Notes under the pieces: generated by a model | The model's database searches: none | The model's input: only the letters and a program-made list of their open reading frames with translations | What the model was told of the DNA's origin: nothing | NCBI GenBank assembly: GCA_025738555.1 | Contig: JAOVFP010000007.1 | Span: forward strand, 1,922,001 to 1,986,000 | DNA from: Cyathus striatus | Taxonomy: Eukaryota; Basidiomycota; Agaricomycetes; Agaricales; Nidulariaceae | Length of the DNA stretch: 64,000 nucleotides | Direction: 5' to 3' | Part shown: positions 12,259 to 22,849 of the stretch, in pieces | Layout of the letters: each line of letters begins with the position of its first letter | Numbering within the stretch: the stretch's first letter is position 1 | Translations under genes and position numbers: made by a program

Positions 12259-12413
12259 TCACAAATGTGTACCATAGGGCAAAAACATAGAAATAAATGT
12301 ATCCCGTGCAACTACATTTGTGTAGACTAAGAAACATGTAATAATAACGAACTAGCACTTAGTAGTGAGTTAGTGAGTGACCAGCCAGGCTAAATAAAGC
12401 TCCTCACAGCGTC

Positions 12414-13645
12414 CTATGCACCAACTAGTGAAACACTGCCACAGAAACTAACCGTGCACTTGATGAACAACACACGAGTTGGAGCACAGAGACTTGTGGA
12501 TCGAGCCGGTGCAGGACCAGGAGGTTCTTGAGAATACCTGAGGCAGCCTCCTTGATGGCAGCACGCTTGCGAATTGACTTGATGGTGGTAGCCTTCATTG
12601 CACACTTAATCCAGCTGAGAGGGATGAACCAGACAATGTTCTAGAAAAAGTATTAGTATCAAACCATGAAAAAAGAAGCTACACAATGTACCCAAACCCA
12701 CACAATACCAATCCATCCACCAGAGATAGCCTGGATGTTAGTGAAACCCCAGTTACCGAATGCAGCAATGACGGACGAGATAAGCTAAGCAACACAGAAG
12801 GCAAGGAACAATGCAACCGAGGGACGCTCCATAAAGAAGAAGCTGTGAGCACGAGTGACGAAGATGAGGGCCTGCGAGATGATAGCAACTTGGAGGTAGA
12901 TAATCATGTGGAGTTGACAATTGTTGTGCTGAACAGGGTTGGTCTCGAAACTGACACCGAACTTGTCCTGGAAGAACGTGGTCTCAATGCAGACACAGAC
13001 TAGTGCACTGCTAAAAGCCAAAGTGTCAGAACGAACTCATAATGAAAAAGAAAAGCAAACATACATAGAACCAGTAAGGTAAATACCATAAGCAACAGCA
13101 TAGGAGAAAACCTCAGCGAGATCCCAACTATCTGGGGTGTTCGAGGGCAACACACGATCAAGTGAAAGAGTCGTGATAGTTCTGTCATTGAGCAGGGAGA
13201 TGATCAGGACCATCAAGGGGGGAAATCGAACTTGTATGTGAAGGACAAGATGGTGAAGCAAACAACAATACAAATGGTAACAGCACAAGCATAGATGGAG
13301 TAGTTCCTCATATGCTGGAAAATGACACGGGATTGACGAATGGCATGGACAATGGTGGAAAGACCAGGCTCAGTCAAAACAATATCAGCAGTGCCACCAG
13401 CAGCGTCAGTGGCACCTTCGACAGTGATACCGACGTTAGCATGGGACAAAGCGGGAGCATCATTGGCACCGTCACCAGTCATGGTGCAAAGATGGCCAAG
13501 GCCCTGGAGACGCTTGACAATCTCGTACTTGTGCTCAGGGAAAACTCCAGCGAAACCTGGTAATGAGGGTACTGGTCTTGTCAGAGCACAAGATAGTGAC
13601 ACCAGCCAACTCTTCAATAGCAGTGATACGAGTTTCTTCATAAAT
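12414..13645 (-). pseudogene. Plasma-membrane P-type H+-ATPase fragment, N-domain deleted
   Basis: Pma1-type sequence begins with [22 protein letters not shown] (about 13638-13570). The phosphorylation motif DKTGT has become DKTST. It jumps straight to [18 protein letters not shown], so the nucleotide-binding domain between these blocks (roughly 240 residues in fungal Pma1) is missing and the frame shifts. [13 protein letters not shown], the transmembrane blocks and ISGGWIGIVWVW follow. A C-run near 13215 is one base short of FDFPP-x-MV, causing another frameshift. LLNDGT reads LLNDRT. Introns are kept (for example GTATGT..TTTTAG near 13060-13008, and one before NIVWFIPLSWIK), so this was copied as DNA, not by retroposition. 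It is a captured fragment inside the 10.17-kb transposon. Confidence 0.85.
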
Positions 13646-13679
13646 ACCAGAGTTGACAAACAGGAGACTTGAATCATAG

Positions 13680-14983
13680 TCGAGTCAACCACGCCATTCG
13701 AGGACGGGAATGGTACCGGCAGTTCATTGGCATCTATCAGGGCAGTTGAGCCACACACTGGAGATGTCCCAGTGCTCTGTTCTACCACTTCATCCCTAGC
13801 CCCCGTAGTAGAACCAGACAACTGGCCTGGGTCATTGGACACATTCCCTGGAGTACTGTTCGCAGAAGAAGTATGGTCTCCTGTAGCTTGAGAATTGCCT
13901 GTAGACATAGGGATGGTGTCAGGTACTTGAACCACCATCATATCAACCACACTGCCCGATGAATTGTCTTCCAGGATTACTTCTTGAGAGCTACAATGTC
14001 TTCATGGTCAATCTCCCTATTCAACTACTCGCATTAACCCTAGTCAGTGCAAGATGGGGGGGGAGGTGTTACAGCCATCCTTGCATCTGTAGGATTGTCA
14101 GTACATGCAGAGTAGGATAAAAAGAAAACACACTGAGCTTGCCAAGGTCAAGGTGCCTCCAGAGCCAGAGATGGTGATAATAGCGCGCAGCCTCATCACT
14201 CTTCTCCACACCCAAAGACAGAACTTGAACCATAGTCGAGTCAACCACGCCATTCAAGGGCATGGATGATACCTGCAGTTCATTGGTATCAGTCAGAGCA
14301 GTCAAACTAGGTGGAGTATCAGTGTTCCCCTGAGCCCCGTTCGAAGAAATCAGCACAGTAGATGTAGCCAATGGTGCCTCAGTGCTCTTCTCAACCCTCA
14401 AAGGCCCAGGAACTTGGATCATGGTTGAGTCAACTACCTTGGACAACAACGGTGCAGGTTCATTGGAACCAATCTGTGCAGTAGACAGCTCAACCTCCAC
14501 CTCCTCAGCAATTGTCCCAGAACCAGCATTATTTGACACATTCTCCAGAGTAGTTCCTGAAGCTCTTTTCATAGTATGATCCTCCATAGCCTGAGAATCA
14601 CCCAACGTAGACTTAGACGAAGAGCTGGTGTCAGGTACTTGAACCATCGTCTTATCAACACCACTCGATGATGGCACCAGATTGTTGGTATCAACCCACT
14701 TCGTGGGTGCAGGTGGATTAGACGCTACCAGCATCTCACCCCTCCCTCTGGCCTTGGTAGAGTCCATATACTGAGCAGTGCCAGCATCATCAGACGCATT
14801 CCCAAGAGTCACATTCCCTGAAGCAGCACCACTTGCTGGTGGAACAGTATGAGACTCCGCGGCATTCCCTACAACCAACACTGGTACATCCCCACCCTCA
14901 AATCTCCCTTCCACCATCCCCAGCGGAGAACTCGCACCACTCCTAATTGGAACATCTGAGGGACTAAGGGCAGGAAGGGCCAA
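13680..14983 (-). CDS. Low-complexity ORF with repeated VDSTMVQV modules
   Basis: An open frame of 304 codons (14983-14069) and a related stretch at 13950-13680 are built from degenerate modules of about 130-150 residues. Each module ends in variants of VDSTMVQVP and contains [52 protein letters not shown] and [18 protein letters not shown]. The composition is Ser/Thr/Pro/Val-rich without a recognisable fold. The second module runs directly into the H+-ATPase fragment. It may be a 5' exon of a chimeric transposon transcript or simply an expanding coding minisatellite. No homologue is recognised. Confidence 0.35.
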
Positions 14984-15396
14984 TGGGCTCGCTACAGCTT
15001 GAAGAATCTTTGAAACACCTACAAAATAGCATCAGTAGAAGCACAAAAAAAAAACCCTAGGAAAAAGAGATTACGGTGGCGATATTTTGCTTTGAATATC
15101 AGGGTATTGGATATCCCTACCCTATGGATCTTGAAGTGGGGCTGAGGAGAGCAAGAAAGAGAGAGCGGAAAGAAATGATCTCAGTGTCAGACAGCAGAAC
15201 AACAATGTCACGTGATATTTGACATGGCATCTCCGACCTTTACCTCTACCCAAGATAAATTAAGTCTGGTATTCGTGCCATGCAATAAATTAAAATTCAA
15301 AAAATTGTGTAAGACACTTATGTGGCAGTAGAATACATAGAACTATTTAATTTTGAAGTGAGTACAAGAAAGACAATATTAAATTCAGTTACAAGA

Positions 15397-18300
15397 CTAT
15401 TGTTCATCATTCTCTTCTTGTTCTTCTTGTTCTTGTTCTTGTTCTTGTTCTTGTTCTTGTTCATTCACTAAAATCTCGATGTCAAAGTCATCCATCCCAG
15501 GCTTCTCAACAACAAACCACAAGTCCTCTGCTTCACCAGGGAAAAAAGGTAGCTCTTGCATTGATACAAGGCAAATAATATCTTGTACTTTGATCACTTG
15601 CAGATTTTCTAAACCTTGGTAGCTACAAGCCCAGATAGTTTGGAATGACTCTTCCAGTAATGCCTAATTGGGGGGAGAGTAGAGTGACACCAAGGCATAG
15701 GCTTGCTCACCCATTGGGGACTGTTCAGTAAAATAGAACTGAACTTCACCATATTCTATGTTTTCATTTATATTAATCTACAAATAAAATGCTAGAACAT
15801 GTAAGTCACAAAAAAAAAGTATATTGAATTTACCTTAATGTTTCTAGCTATACGCACCCTACACTTGGTATAGGCCTTCTCCTTCCAGATGGAACATATC
15901 CGTTGACCATTGGGAAGTTGCAATTCTGCCCAGCACTGTATATGTGCATGCCCTATAGTTCTTGAGATTACTTCACCCTCAATTCCTTCTATATCTGTTT
16001 TATAGCGATCCTTTTTTGGATGAAGAGTAAAACCATTCTCTAAGTCATAAGAACCTTGAGGAATTTTTTTCTGAATTGACTTGTTAAACTCAGGACACAT
16101 GCTTTGAAGTGCATTTGTTTGAGCTCGACGTATACCTTGCTGGGAAAGGTTTGCAAAGGGATTAGATGGCTGCTTTACTTCTTCACCCAAGTTACCAATA
16201 GTCCTTTCAATTGTAAACTGTGTTGAGTAACATCCTGGACCAACACAGGCTACTTCTGGAGCAAGGTGAAGGAGTGTATGAATGCATAGAGGACAAAAAT
16301 GAAACTGATCAACACAGCATTGATAGTAGAGATTTTCAAACTCTTCTACTGACTGGACCAGACTGGTATGAGCATCTCGAAGTTCTTCATCAGAGATGGT
16401 TCTCTGTAAGATGATGTGCACACCATGAGTTAGATGACAAAAGTTATGCCAGTATTCTTTAGGCAAAATGAGACAAAAATGTGCAGGACCCAAGCCAAAG
16501 ATATACCAGTAAAATTCTGTTGCTTTATAGCCACTATTAAGCTTCTCTGCTGGGTTGCATGGAGGTCGATTAAATGATGTAGAGAAATTTTGAGTGCAAT
16601 CTGCAATTGCCTTGCCATGCTCTGTCCAAGTATCTCCAGTAAGTTTCATCCAAGGCCAATCCAATTTACTATCAGTCCGTTCGCATGAAATTGTTCCACG
16701 CCAAAGACTTAAAAGTAGCTCTGGAATATTGAGCTTCAGGAGATGCATGAGGTCTAAGACCCAACAGCGTGGAACAGGTGGCATTAGTGTTGGTTCCAGT
16801 CCCGAAAATATAGTTGGCTTGCTAAGACCTGTTTCTTTCCTATTATGGCGATACTGAGCTTGAGTTCTAGAAGTAGAAACACTAGCAAGGTCCCTAAGAT
16901 AGTCTTCAACATTTCCTGTCTGAAGATTCCTAATATCAACATCAGGATGGTCACATCCTGGAATCACTTCTAAAGGACGATGATGGGGAATATGATAATG
17001 ACCACTACCAGGCTTGTGTCGACCTCTTGTCTGGCAGCGCAATCGGCATGCTTTAGCTCCATGATGACCAACCTGTCCATCAATTTCAGGCATTCCCAAT
17101 GCATCAGCCATACCCATCAAAAATGCAACTCTAGAATGTATAACTTGTTCCTTGCAAGCATCCCAAACACACATGCCAAGCCCATTACTCTCCTTTTGTA
17201 GAGCAGAGAGATGGTGTAAACCATGAAAAAGAAAAGTGTCCATGTTTTTTGGTTTCCGAGGACCTGGAATGAAACAACCAGGTAAAACACTCCTTTTCTT
17301 GTAACGGCTGCTAGGATGCAAATCATTAATGATCCAGACTGAAATCCAAGTATCAGAGGTTTTATTTTGGTAGAGTTGACAGCCATCAAGAGATAGTGAG
17401 ACAACAACATCGTCTTCAGTAAGATGAGCTGTCTCATGGAGATCAAGATATTCAGAACCTGAAAAAATATCATTATAGCTGTTATGCATATTGTTAAGTA
17501 TATCAGTTGTTTTCTTGTGCCAATAAGCCATAGCAGAGGACCCTTCAGATGAATGTCGGAGAGCCTGGAGCTGAGGCCCAAGTAATAGAGTGTGAAATTG
17601 TTGTCGTGGAATCAAATCCCTGCCATCTGAGAGCTCAAATTGGAGTTGATCATAACGTGGCTCAGAACAAATAGAGCAAATAATATCATTTGCAAATGGT
17701 CCTGTGAAGGCAAGATAGGAATTAACACACATGTCATCAATCACAGAAATAACTCCAGTTATTTCTGTAACAAGTTTCTTGACACAGTAGTAGGAAAGTA
17801 GTGACTCTTCAGGATGATGCCAAAGATAAGCAGCCCAAATAGCATCATATGTCTCTTGTGATGCATTTGTAATGGCTAGAAAAAAATCAATTGAAAGCCG
17901 AGTAGCTGGATCAGATACATCCACTGGTTCCTCTATTGGGTTTCAGAGATGGAAAATAGTTTCTTCATCAAGATTACCATTTTCCAGAGTAGCATTCTTA
18001 ATCTCCTTGATGAGCTGCTGTGTAATGCACACATTTTCAATATTTGAAAGCACCTCAGCATCTTCTTCTGCAGGATCTTGCTCTTGTTGATGTTCTGGCT
18101 CAAGGGGGTGGTGATCCTGGTTATAGGGTTCACCTTCACCATCATTGTCTGGTCTAAAATTATTGCGGTCCAACCCCTGTTCCATATCCTCTAAACTCCC
18201 AGGATCAGGATTCTCTTCGTCAGATGGATTATTGTCCTGAGCATCTCTTTGTGGTGTATTTACATCAGTTTCAGAGGCAGGAGATGGTAAGCAACTAAAA

Positions 18301-18628
18301 TCTTGAGGTAGCTCAGTAATAGTTGGAAAGGGTAAGTGGTCTTCATTCATAGGAGATCTCGATCTGCTGGGCTAGCAAACAATAAAATATAATTGAGATA
18401 CTAATGATACATAATTAAATGTAAAGTACGACATACAGATTTACTTTGTATATGCTGCTGCTTACCACCAGTCGAACCACCATGCTTGGCTTCCCATGAC
18501 CTATAAGATGGTACTCGGCAGGGTTGCCGAGGTCGATCAGCATGGCGAGCTTTCGAACGTCGGTCTATTTCTGCCCCCTTGCAAGTCATACAATCACAAG
18601 TCCTCCGATTCTTTTTGTTATGTTCCAT
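15397..18628 (-). pseudogene. tnp2-like (CACTA-type) transposase
   Basis: The structure is exon 1 18628-18437 (MEHNKKNRRTCDCMTCKG, a Cys-pair knuckle, then basic), a 65-nt intron (GTATGT..GCTAG), a long exon 18371-15834, a 56-nt intron (15833-15778), and a last exon to the TAG at 15397. An acidic N-terminus precedes RNPIEEPVDVSDP. The core shows SLDGCQLYQNKTSDTW, VLPGCFIPGPRKPKNMDTFL, GHHGAKACRLRC, HIPHHRPLEVIPGCDHPDVD, VLDLMHLLKLNIPELLLSLW, HTLLHLAPEVACVGPGCYST and ERTIGNLGEEV. The DLMH and TIGxLGEEV motifs are typical of fungal tnp2-type transposases. Two in-frame stops exist: TGA at about 17942-17944, before NPIEEP, where a CGA Arg is likely, and TAG at 15664-15666 in the tail. The 710-codon core is open. 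It is the least decayed transposase here, consistent with being innermost. A Glu-Gln repeat tail (15420-15465) ends the protein. Confidence 0.75.
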
Positions 18629-18659
18629 TTACGTATCTTGAGAGGTGTTCAGTAATAGG

Positions 18660-19110
18660 AGACACCTGACAATAAGAGGGGGAGAGGTGGTGTGTAAGAG
18701 AACAGGAGGGTCATTGTAAATCAAGTTTGCGAGAGAAACAGCAAATGGAGGGTAAGCAAGGCACTAGAGAAGCACACTGCAGCTTGCAAGTGAGGCAGCT
18801 AACACAGTGTTGATGAGATTGTGATGAAAGCGCCCCCAGAATATGGCAGAATGGATTTGAAAGTCGTAGAGAGAGCGGCAGGAGGAACTTGAGAGAGTGG
18901 GAGGAGGGACTTAATTGAATGGTGAGAGGGACTTGAGAGAACGAGAGGGGCTTGAGAGAGCGAGAGGAAGGGCTTGAGAGAGTGAGAAGAGGGACTTGAG
19001 AGAATGGAGGAAGGACTTGAAATAGCAAGAGGAGGGGCTTGAGATAGTGTAAAAGGCGGTGTCAAGAGAAAGAGAGAGCGAGAGAGAGCGAGAGAGGTAC
19101 AGTAAAGAGA
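18660..19110. repeat. GAGAG-rich subterminal minisatellite
   Basis: Repeats of a 25-35 bp unit around GGGACTTGAGAGAGTGAGAGG fill about 18860-19050 and end in (GAGAGAGC)n near 19065-19090. ORFs on either strand here are simple Leu/Ser or Arg/Glu strings. It lies between the transposase 5' end and the right terminus of the 10.17-kb element. Confidence 0.7.
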
Positions 19111-19330
19111 CAAACCACGAAGGCGAAGGCACAGTAAAGAGAGAAACCACAAAGGCGAAGAAGCACAATCAGTATCTTAATCGGAAAGTGCAGCAATATG
19201 CACAGACCAAGCTTAGTCAACATACCATTTTCAGAACACGGTACGGATTTACCTGCTGGTAACGGTAACTCCCAGAAATTTCAGAACATGCTGGACGTGT
19301 CGGACCACACCCACGCGACTTTTGACTGGG

Positions 19331-19722
19331 CTTTAATTGCTAATCATGTACATCATTTCAAGTCCACAGTTACAGATGGTGTTGGTAAGAATGAGTTCGA
19401 AGTTCCGGCTGCAATGCTTGCTCTTATTGCAACAACAGTATGTGCTATCTAGAGTTTTATTTTTGTATTATATTTACTATTCTGTTACTTAGATATATGT
19501 GTGTCTTATTGATTGGCAAACTGGGGAGCAAAATTTACGCAGTCAGCAATGTTCGCAGGTAGAATCACTCCCCAGCATTTGGATGAACAAAGTATGTATG
19601 TCCAATGGCAAATCCTCGCTGATGAACTGTCCATGTGTGCTCAGTTTTATTCCACACAAAGGTATTGGGCATATCCTGGTACAGAACCTCCTGTGCTGCT
19701 GGGTATTGAATATTGGCCTTAA
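19331..19722 (+). pseudogene. DUF6532-like gene, 3' part
   Basis: This continues the frame broken at 9160: LIANHVHHFKSTVTDGVGKN, then EFEVPAAMLALIATT. An intron (19438-19492, GTATGT..TTAG) precedes YVCLIDWQTGEQNLRS. The downstream limit is unclear; a second open frame (RITPQHLDEQSMYVQWQILA) suggests another intron or frameshift near 19560. Helical segments of the type LALxATTVYxxLIDWQTGE are the part of DUF6532 I recognise. It is separated from its 5' part by the 10.17-kb transposon and cannot be expressed as one protein. Confidence 0.6.
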
Positions 19723-20422
19723 AGTAAGCAGTAATAGTTGTATCTTGTGTTGATGCACACTCCACTGCGATTTTAGTGCTGATTTTCTCACTGACATGTA
19801 CAAGGACCATATCAAATTCCTAGGCAATATCCTAGATGGGAGCAAGGTGAAGTATCACTGTATGATGCACAATATCTATACTGTTGCTGCATATGTCATT
19901 TTATTACCTACCCTTTCTTAATGTTTACATATTTTGATGCAGTACATGCTCAAAAGGCTCCCTTCCAGCCTCTAATAATGCTATAGGTCTGTTAAATTTT
20001 GATGAGATGGAGGAGTGATTAGTATACTGACTTCGTAATAATGTGCCAACTATAATTTGCTGCTTGGACTTCATACTATAATTAATTCTACTTGGACTCA
20101 CAGATTAATATTGTCATTATGCAATACATCGATTTAATGTTTCTACTTTGGGTGAATTTAATTCCACTGCACCTATACACCATAGAGTATTGAATAGATG
20201 ATGAATATGCCATGAAAACTTTCGAAAATTTTACGAAGATTTTCGCAGATCCTCAATAGTTTAGTTTAATACTTGCGGGCTAATAGCCCAAGTAATTTTT
20301 TAAGGGAATAGGAATAATTCATATAATCACAGTCATACATTTAATAGTGTTAATCTTTGCTATATATCGAAAATTGGAGTAAATAACTGAGGATTTCGTT
20401 ATATTATGCTAAGTTATACATC
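19723..20422. other. AT-rich right flank of the Plavaka element
   Basis: There is no coding signal. A shadow exon-like stretch (TDMYKDHIKFLGNILDGSK, about 19793-19850) could be a further DUF6532 exon. The rest is AT-rich sequence leading to the right TIR. Confidence 0.4.
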
Positions 20423-21608
20423 TTGGATTTTCCTGATGCATCCAACAAAACAACCAATACTGATCAACCAACTCAGGCTGAAAGAAAGCCAATAGTAAAT
20501 ATGGTTGTTATGAATGGCATAATTATGGGTCCAAGACATTGTGCATACCAGGATTGTGATGGTAATTTAGAAAATGAAAGAACTGGAGTATTTTGCATAA
20601 TTCATCAAGCTATGCATGGTCATTTATGTCATATAAAATTATGTAACAACCCAAGAGAAAATAACTCAAAGACATGTGTTAATCATTAGTCATGATGGCA
20701 CCATCATTTAGTAAGATTTGGTAGACAAACACTTTTAGGAATAAGAAGAATTATTCACAGAAGTGAAGAGGAACAGGTGGATTGGCTTCCTCATATAAAT
20801 CAGCAGGTAGTACCCCATGATAATGCTCCTGCACCACATGGGGGGTGAAACCATTACTTCACTGCTCCTTGGTTTTACTGTGTTGAAACCTTATGTGCAC
20901 CATGTGGAGCAGATATTGCATGGACAAAGTTTACAAAATCTGAGAGACCTGGAAATATCATGAGATTTTTAGATCATGTTTATCCAACTCTTGAATCTCG
21001 TCCAAACTATATCTGTATTGACAAAGCATGTGTAGTGCTGAAAAATACTGTGCTAAATGGTGCATGGAGGATCTGGAGTTTAACAACAAGATTTATTGTT
21101 GATTCTTATCACTACATTAATCACAGAACAACTGATTATACTTGTCGTAAAGGGTGCAATCCAGCACCATTAAATGGATCTGCACTCAACTTGGTTGTAG
21201 TAGAAAATGATATACATGGAAGACCACATTATAAAAGAGCATTTAATACCCAAGTAAGTAATAAATTAACATGTATATAGAACTTTATTTAAAGTTTTAA
21301 TACAGGCTTGTGAGCAGCTAAATGCTTGGCTTGGAGGATTTCAAAGCATTCTTAATAGAATGACTATTGTAAACTTCAACTGGACCATACATGCACTTCT
21401 ATTCATTCATACCCAAAAAGTTATAAAAAAGCAGCTTGAAAGAAACAATAATACTAAAAATGATAAAGATATGGAAGATGAAGAATCAGAAGATTCTGAA
21501 GAAGAAGAAGAGGAGGAGGAGGAGGAGGAGGAAGAAGAAGCAGCAGATGAATTTGACAGAGAAGAGGAAGAGGGAATAGCAGATTATGGATTAGATAATG
21601 ATATGTAG
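20423..21608 (+). pseudogene. KDZ-associated CxC6 protein, 3' half
   Basis: CxC6-like features are visible in order: MGPRHCAYQDCDGNLENERT, VFCIIHQAMHGHLCHIKLC, YCVETLCAPCGADIAWTKF, YICIDKACVVLKN, FIVDSYHYINHRTTDYTC, CNPAPLNGSALNLVVV and, after a 53-nt intron (21254-21306, GTAAGT..ACAG), ACEQLNAWLGGFQSIL. It ends in a Glu/Asp-rich tail with a (GAG)n run (21500-21540). In-frame stops are TAG and TGA in NH-x-S-x-WHHH (about 20686-20694) and TGA before NHYF (about 20848-20850). The usual CRKWCNPAPL reads CRKGCNPAPL. It joins conceptually with the half at 994-3638. The KDZ association is known for the family; the cellular role is not. Confidence 0.75.
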
Positions 21609-21764
21609 GTTGTTTACTATAGTTTTGATTTTATATGAATAGTGTTTTTGTTGTATTGAATTGTTATATTATAGGGTCACTTCAGAACTTCTCTGTCTCC
21701 AAAGATAAATAAACTTGTACATAACATATATGTCATTCTCTGTATATTTGTAGTTTACATATTT

Positions 21765-22100
21765 AAAGAGTGAGTACAGTGAGAGTACAGTGAGAATATA
21801 GTGAGAGTACAGTGATACATGGTGGTGCATAGTGTTAGGGCAGTGAGAGTACAGTGAGAGTACAGTGAGAGTATGGTGAGAGTATAGTGAGAGTATGGTG
21901 AGAGTATAGTGAGAGTACAGTGATACATGGTGATATATAGTGATAGGATACTGAGAGTATAGAGTTGGGTTTAACTGAGAGTCCAGTGAGAGTCCAGTGA
22001 GAGTATCACTGTACTATCAAGACTGTGGTGAGACTCTAGTGAGACTCTCGAGAGTCTAGTGAGAGTTCAGTGAGAGTCCAATGAGAATGTGGGAGAGTGC
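21765..22100. repeat. AGTGAGAGTAC minisatellite
   Basis: Roughly 11-bp units AGTGAGAGTAC/AGTGAGAGTCC are repeated, with occasional AGTGATACATGGTG insertions. The reverse-complement theme (GACTCTCACT) reappears near 22740-22790 and 23390-23680, so the array may be the subterminal zone of a larger inverted-repeat element spanning about 21.77-23.68 kb. Confidence 0.7.
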
Positions 22101-22640
22101 AATATACTGGTCTTGAGGATGAAATGAGAGGCAGGATGATGGAAAAAGGGGTCTTGAGAGGGGGTTAAACCCTAAGCCCTAGTGTCTTGAGTTGTCCAAG
22201 GGGCACATAATGCTCAGAGTGTCCAAATGTCATCCTGACAGGCCTTGAGGAGACAGACCAAAAGCCTAGAGAATATGAGAACCAAAGTAGAAGCTGTGTG
22301 TAATATAGAAAGCAGTTAGTAGAACACATTGTAGCATAGGTGAGATGCAACAGCGCATACACACATCATGTGTTGTTTGGCATTAACTTCCCAATGTTTG
22401 GCAAAGCCATGCCACATCTCTAAGTCCACACCAGAGAACAGAAACACAGAAATTTGAATGCACTGTTTGCACAGCACATTGTAGAACCAAGGTAAGAAAA
22501 TAGAAGTGAGTAGATAGAATTTTAGAGTAAGTAGAAATAGACAATTAAATATAAATGATAATTGAAATGAAGTAAATCATATTATAAGTGTATTACTGGG
22601 TTATACCAGTGTACCAACTACTCCCTCCACAATGGGTGAC
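22101..22640. other. No recognisable gene
   Basis: Mixed-composition sequence with a 65-codon minus-strand ORF of no recognisable family. Nothing else supported. Confidence 0.4.
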
Positions 22641-22650
22641 TAGCTGCCAT

Positions 22651-22695
22651 TCCTGCTGGGAAGTGATTTAGTAATGAATCACTTCCCAGTATATG
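22651..22695. repeat. Hairpin CTGGGAAGTGATT...
   Basis: CTGGGAAGTGATTTAGTAAT folds back on GAATCACTTCCCAG. The same arm (GGAAGTGATTCATTACTGAT) recurs at about 25766, 3 kb downstream. This suggests small foldback elements or the ends of one larger insertion. Confidence 0.6.
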
Positions 22696-22849
22696 TTAAT
22701 CAGCCTTGCCCATTTGCAGTATGTTGCACTCTCCCACAGTTATCACTGGACTCTCACCAGACTATCAAGAGTCTCACTACACTATTAGTAGGGCACATGA
22801 ACTCTACCTGAACTCCACTGAACTCAAGTGCTTAAGCTGTACCTAGACT

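Larger units (their letters stand above)
9161..19330. mobile_element. 10.17-kb tnp2/CACTA-like transposon, innermost nested element
   Basis: It starts CCCAGTCAAAAGTCG and ends with the exact reverse complement. A second matching block, GGTGTGGTCCGACA, gives about 33 bp of TIR with three transition differences. Target duplication CTTTAAT is at 9154-9160 and 19331-19337. Excision restores the DUF6532 frame (..KPLIANHVHHF..). It contains, all on the minus strand, a tnp2-like transposase, a repeat-rich ORF, an H+-ATPase fragment and an uncharacterised multi-exon gene. A 7-bp duplication is longer than the 2-3 bp usual for CACTA elements, so superfamily placement is uncertain. Confidence 0.85.
3626..20435. 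mobile_element. Plavaka-type transposon with DUF6532 cargo (carries nested element)
   Basis: The ends are inverted repeats beginning CAGGAAAATC (3626) and closing GATTTTCCTG (20435). Similarity extends about 35 bp inward (shared TTAGYATAAT), with mainly transition differences. The flanks repeat ATGCAT (3620-3625 and 20436-20441); the target is nearly palindromic (GATGCATC), so the exact duplication length is uncertain. The element separates the CxC5 and CxC6 halves of one gene, although the two halves are out of phase by one base. Removing the nested 10.17-kb element plus its 7-bp duplication leaves about 6.63 kb: the Plavaka transposase (minus) and the DUF6532 gene (plus), divergently arranged. 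Confidence 0.75.

Noticed and set aside
3620..20441. Inversion breakpoints instead of a transposon at the 3.6/20.4 kb inverted repeat
   Set aside because: Both gene halves are on the same strand and in order, the inverted repeat continues about 35 bp inward, and a transposase lies inside.
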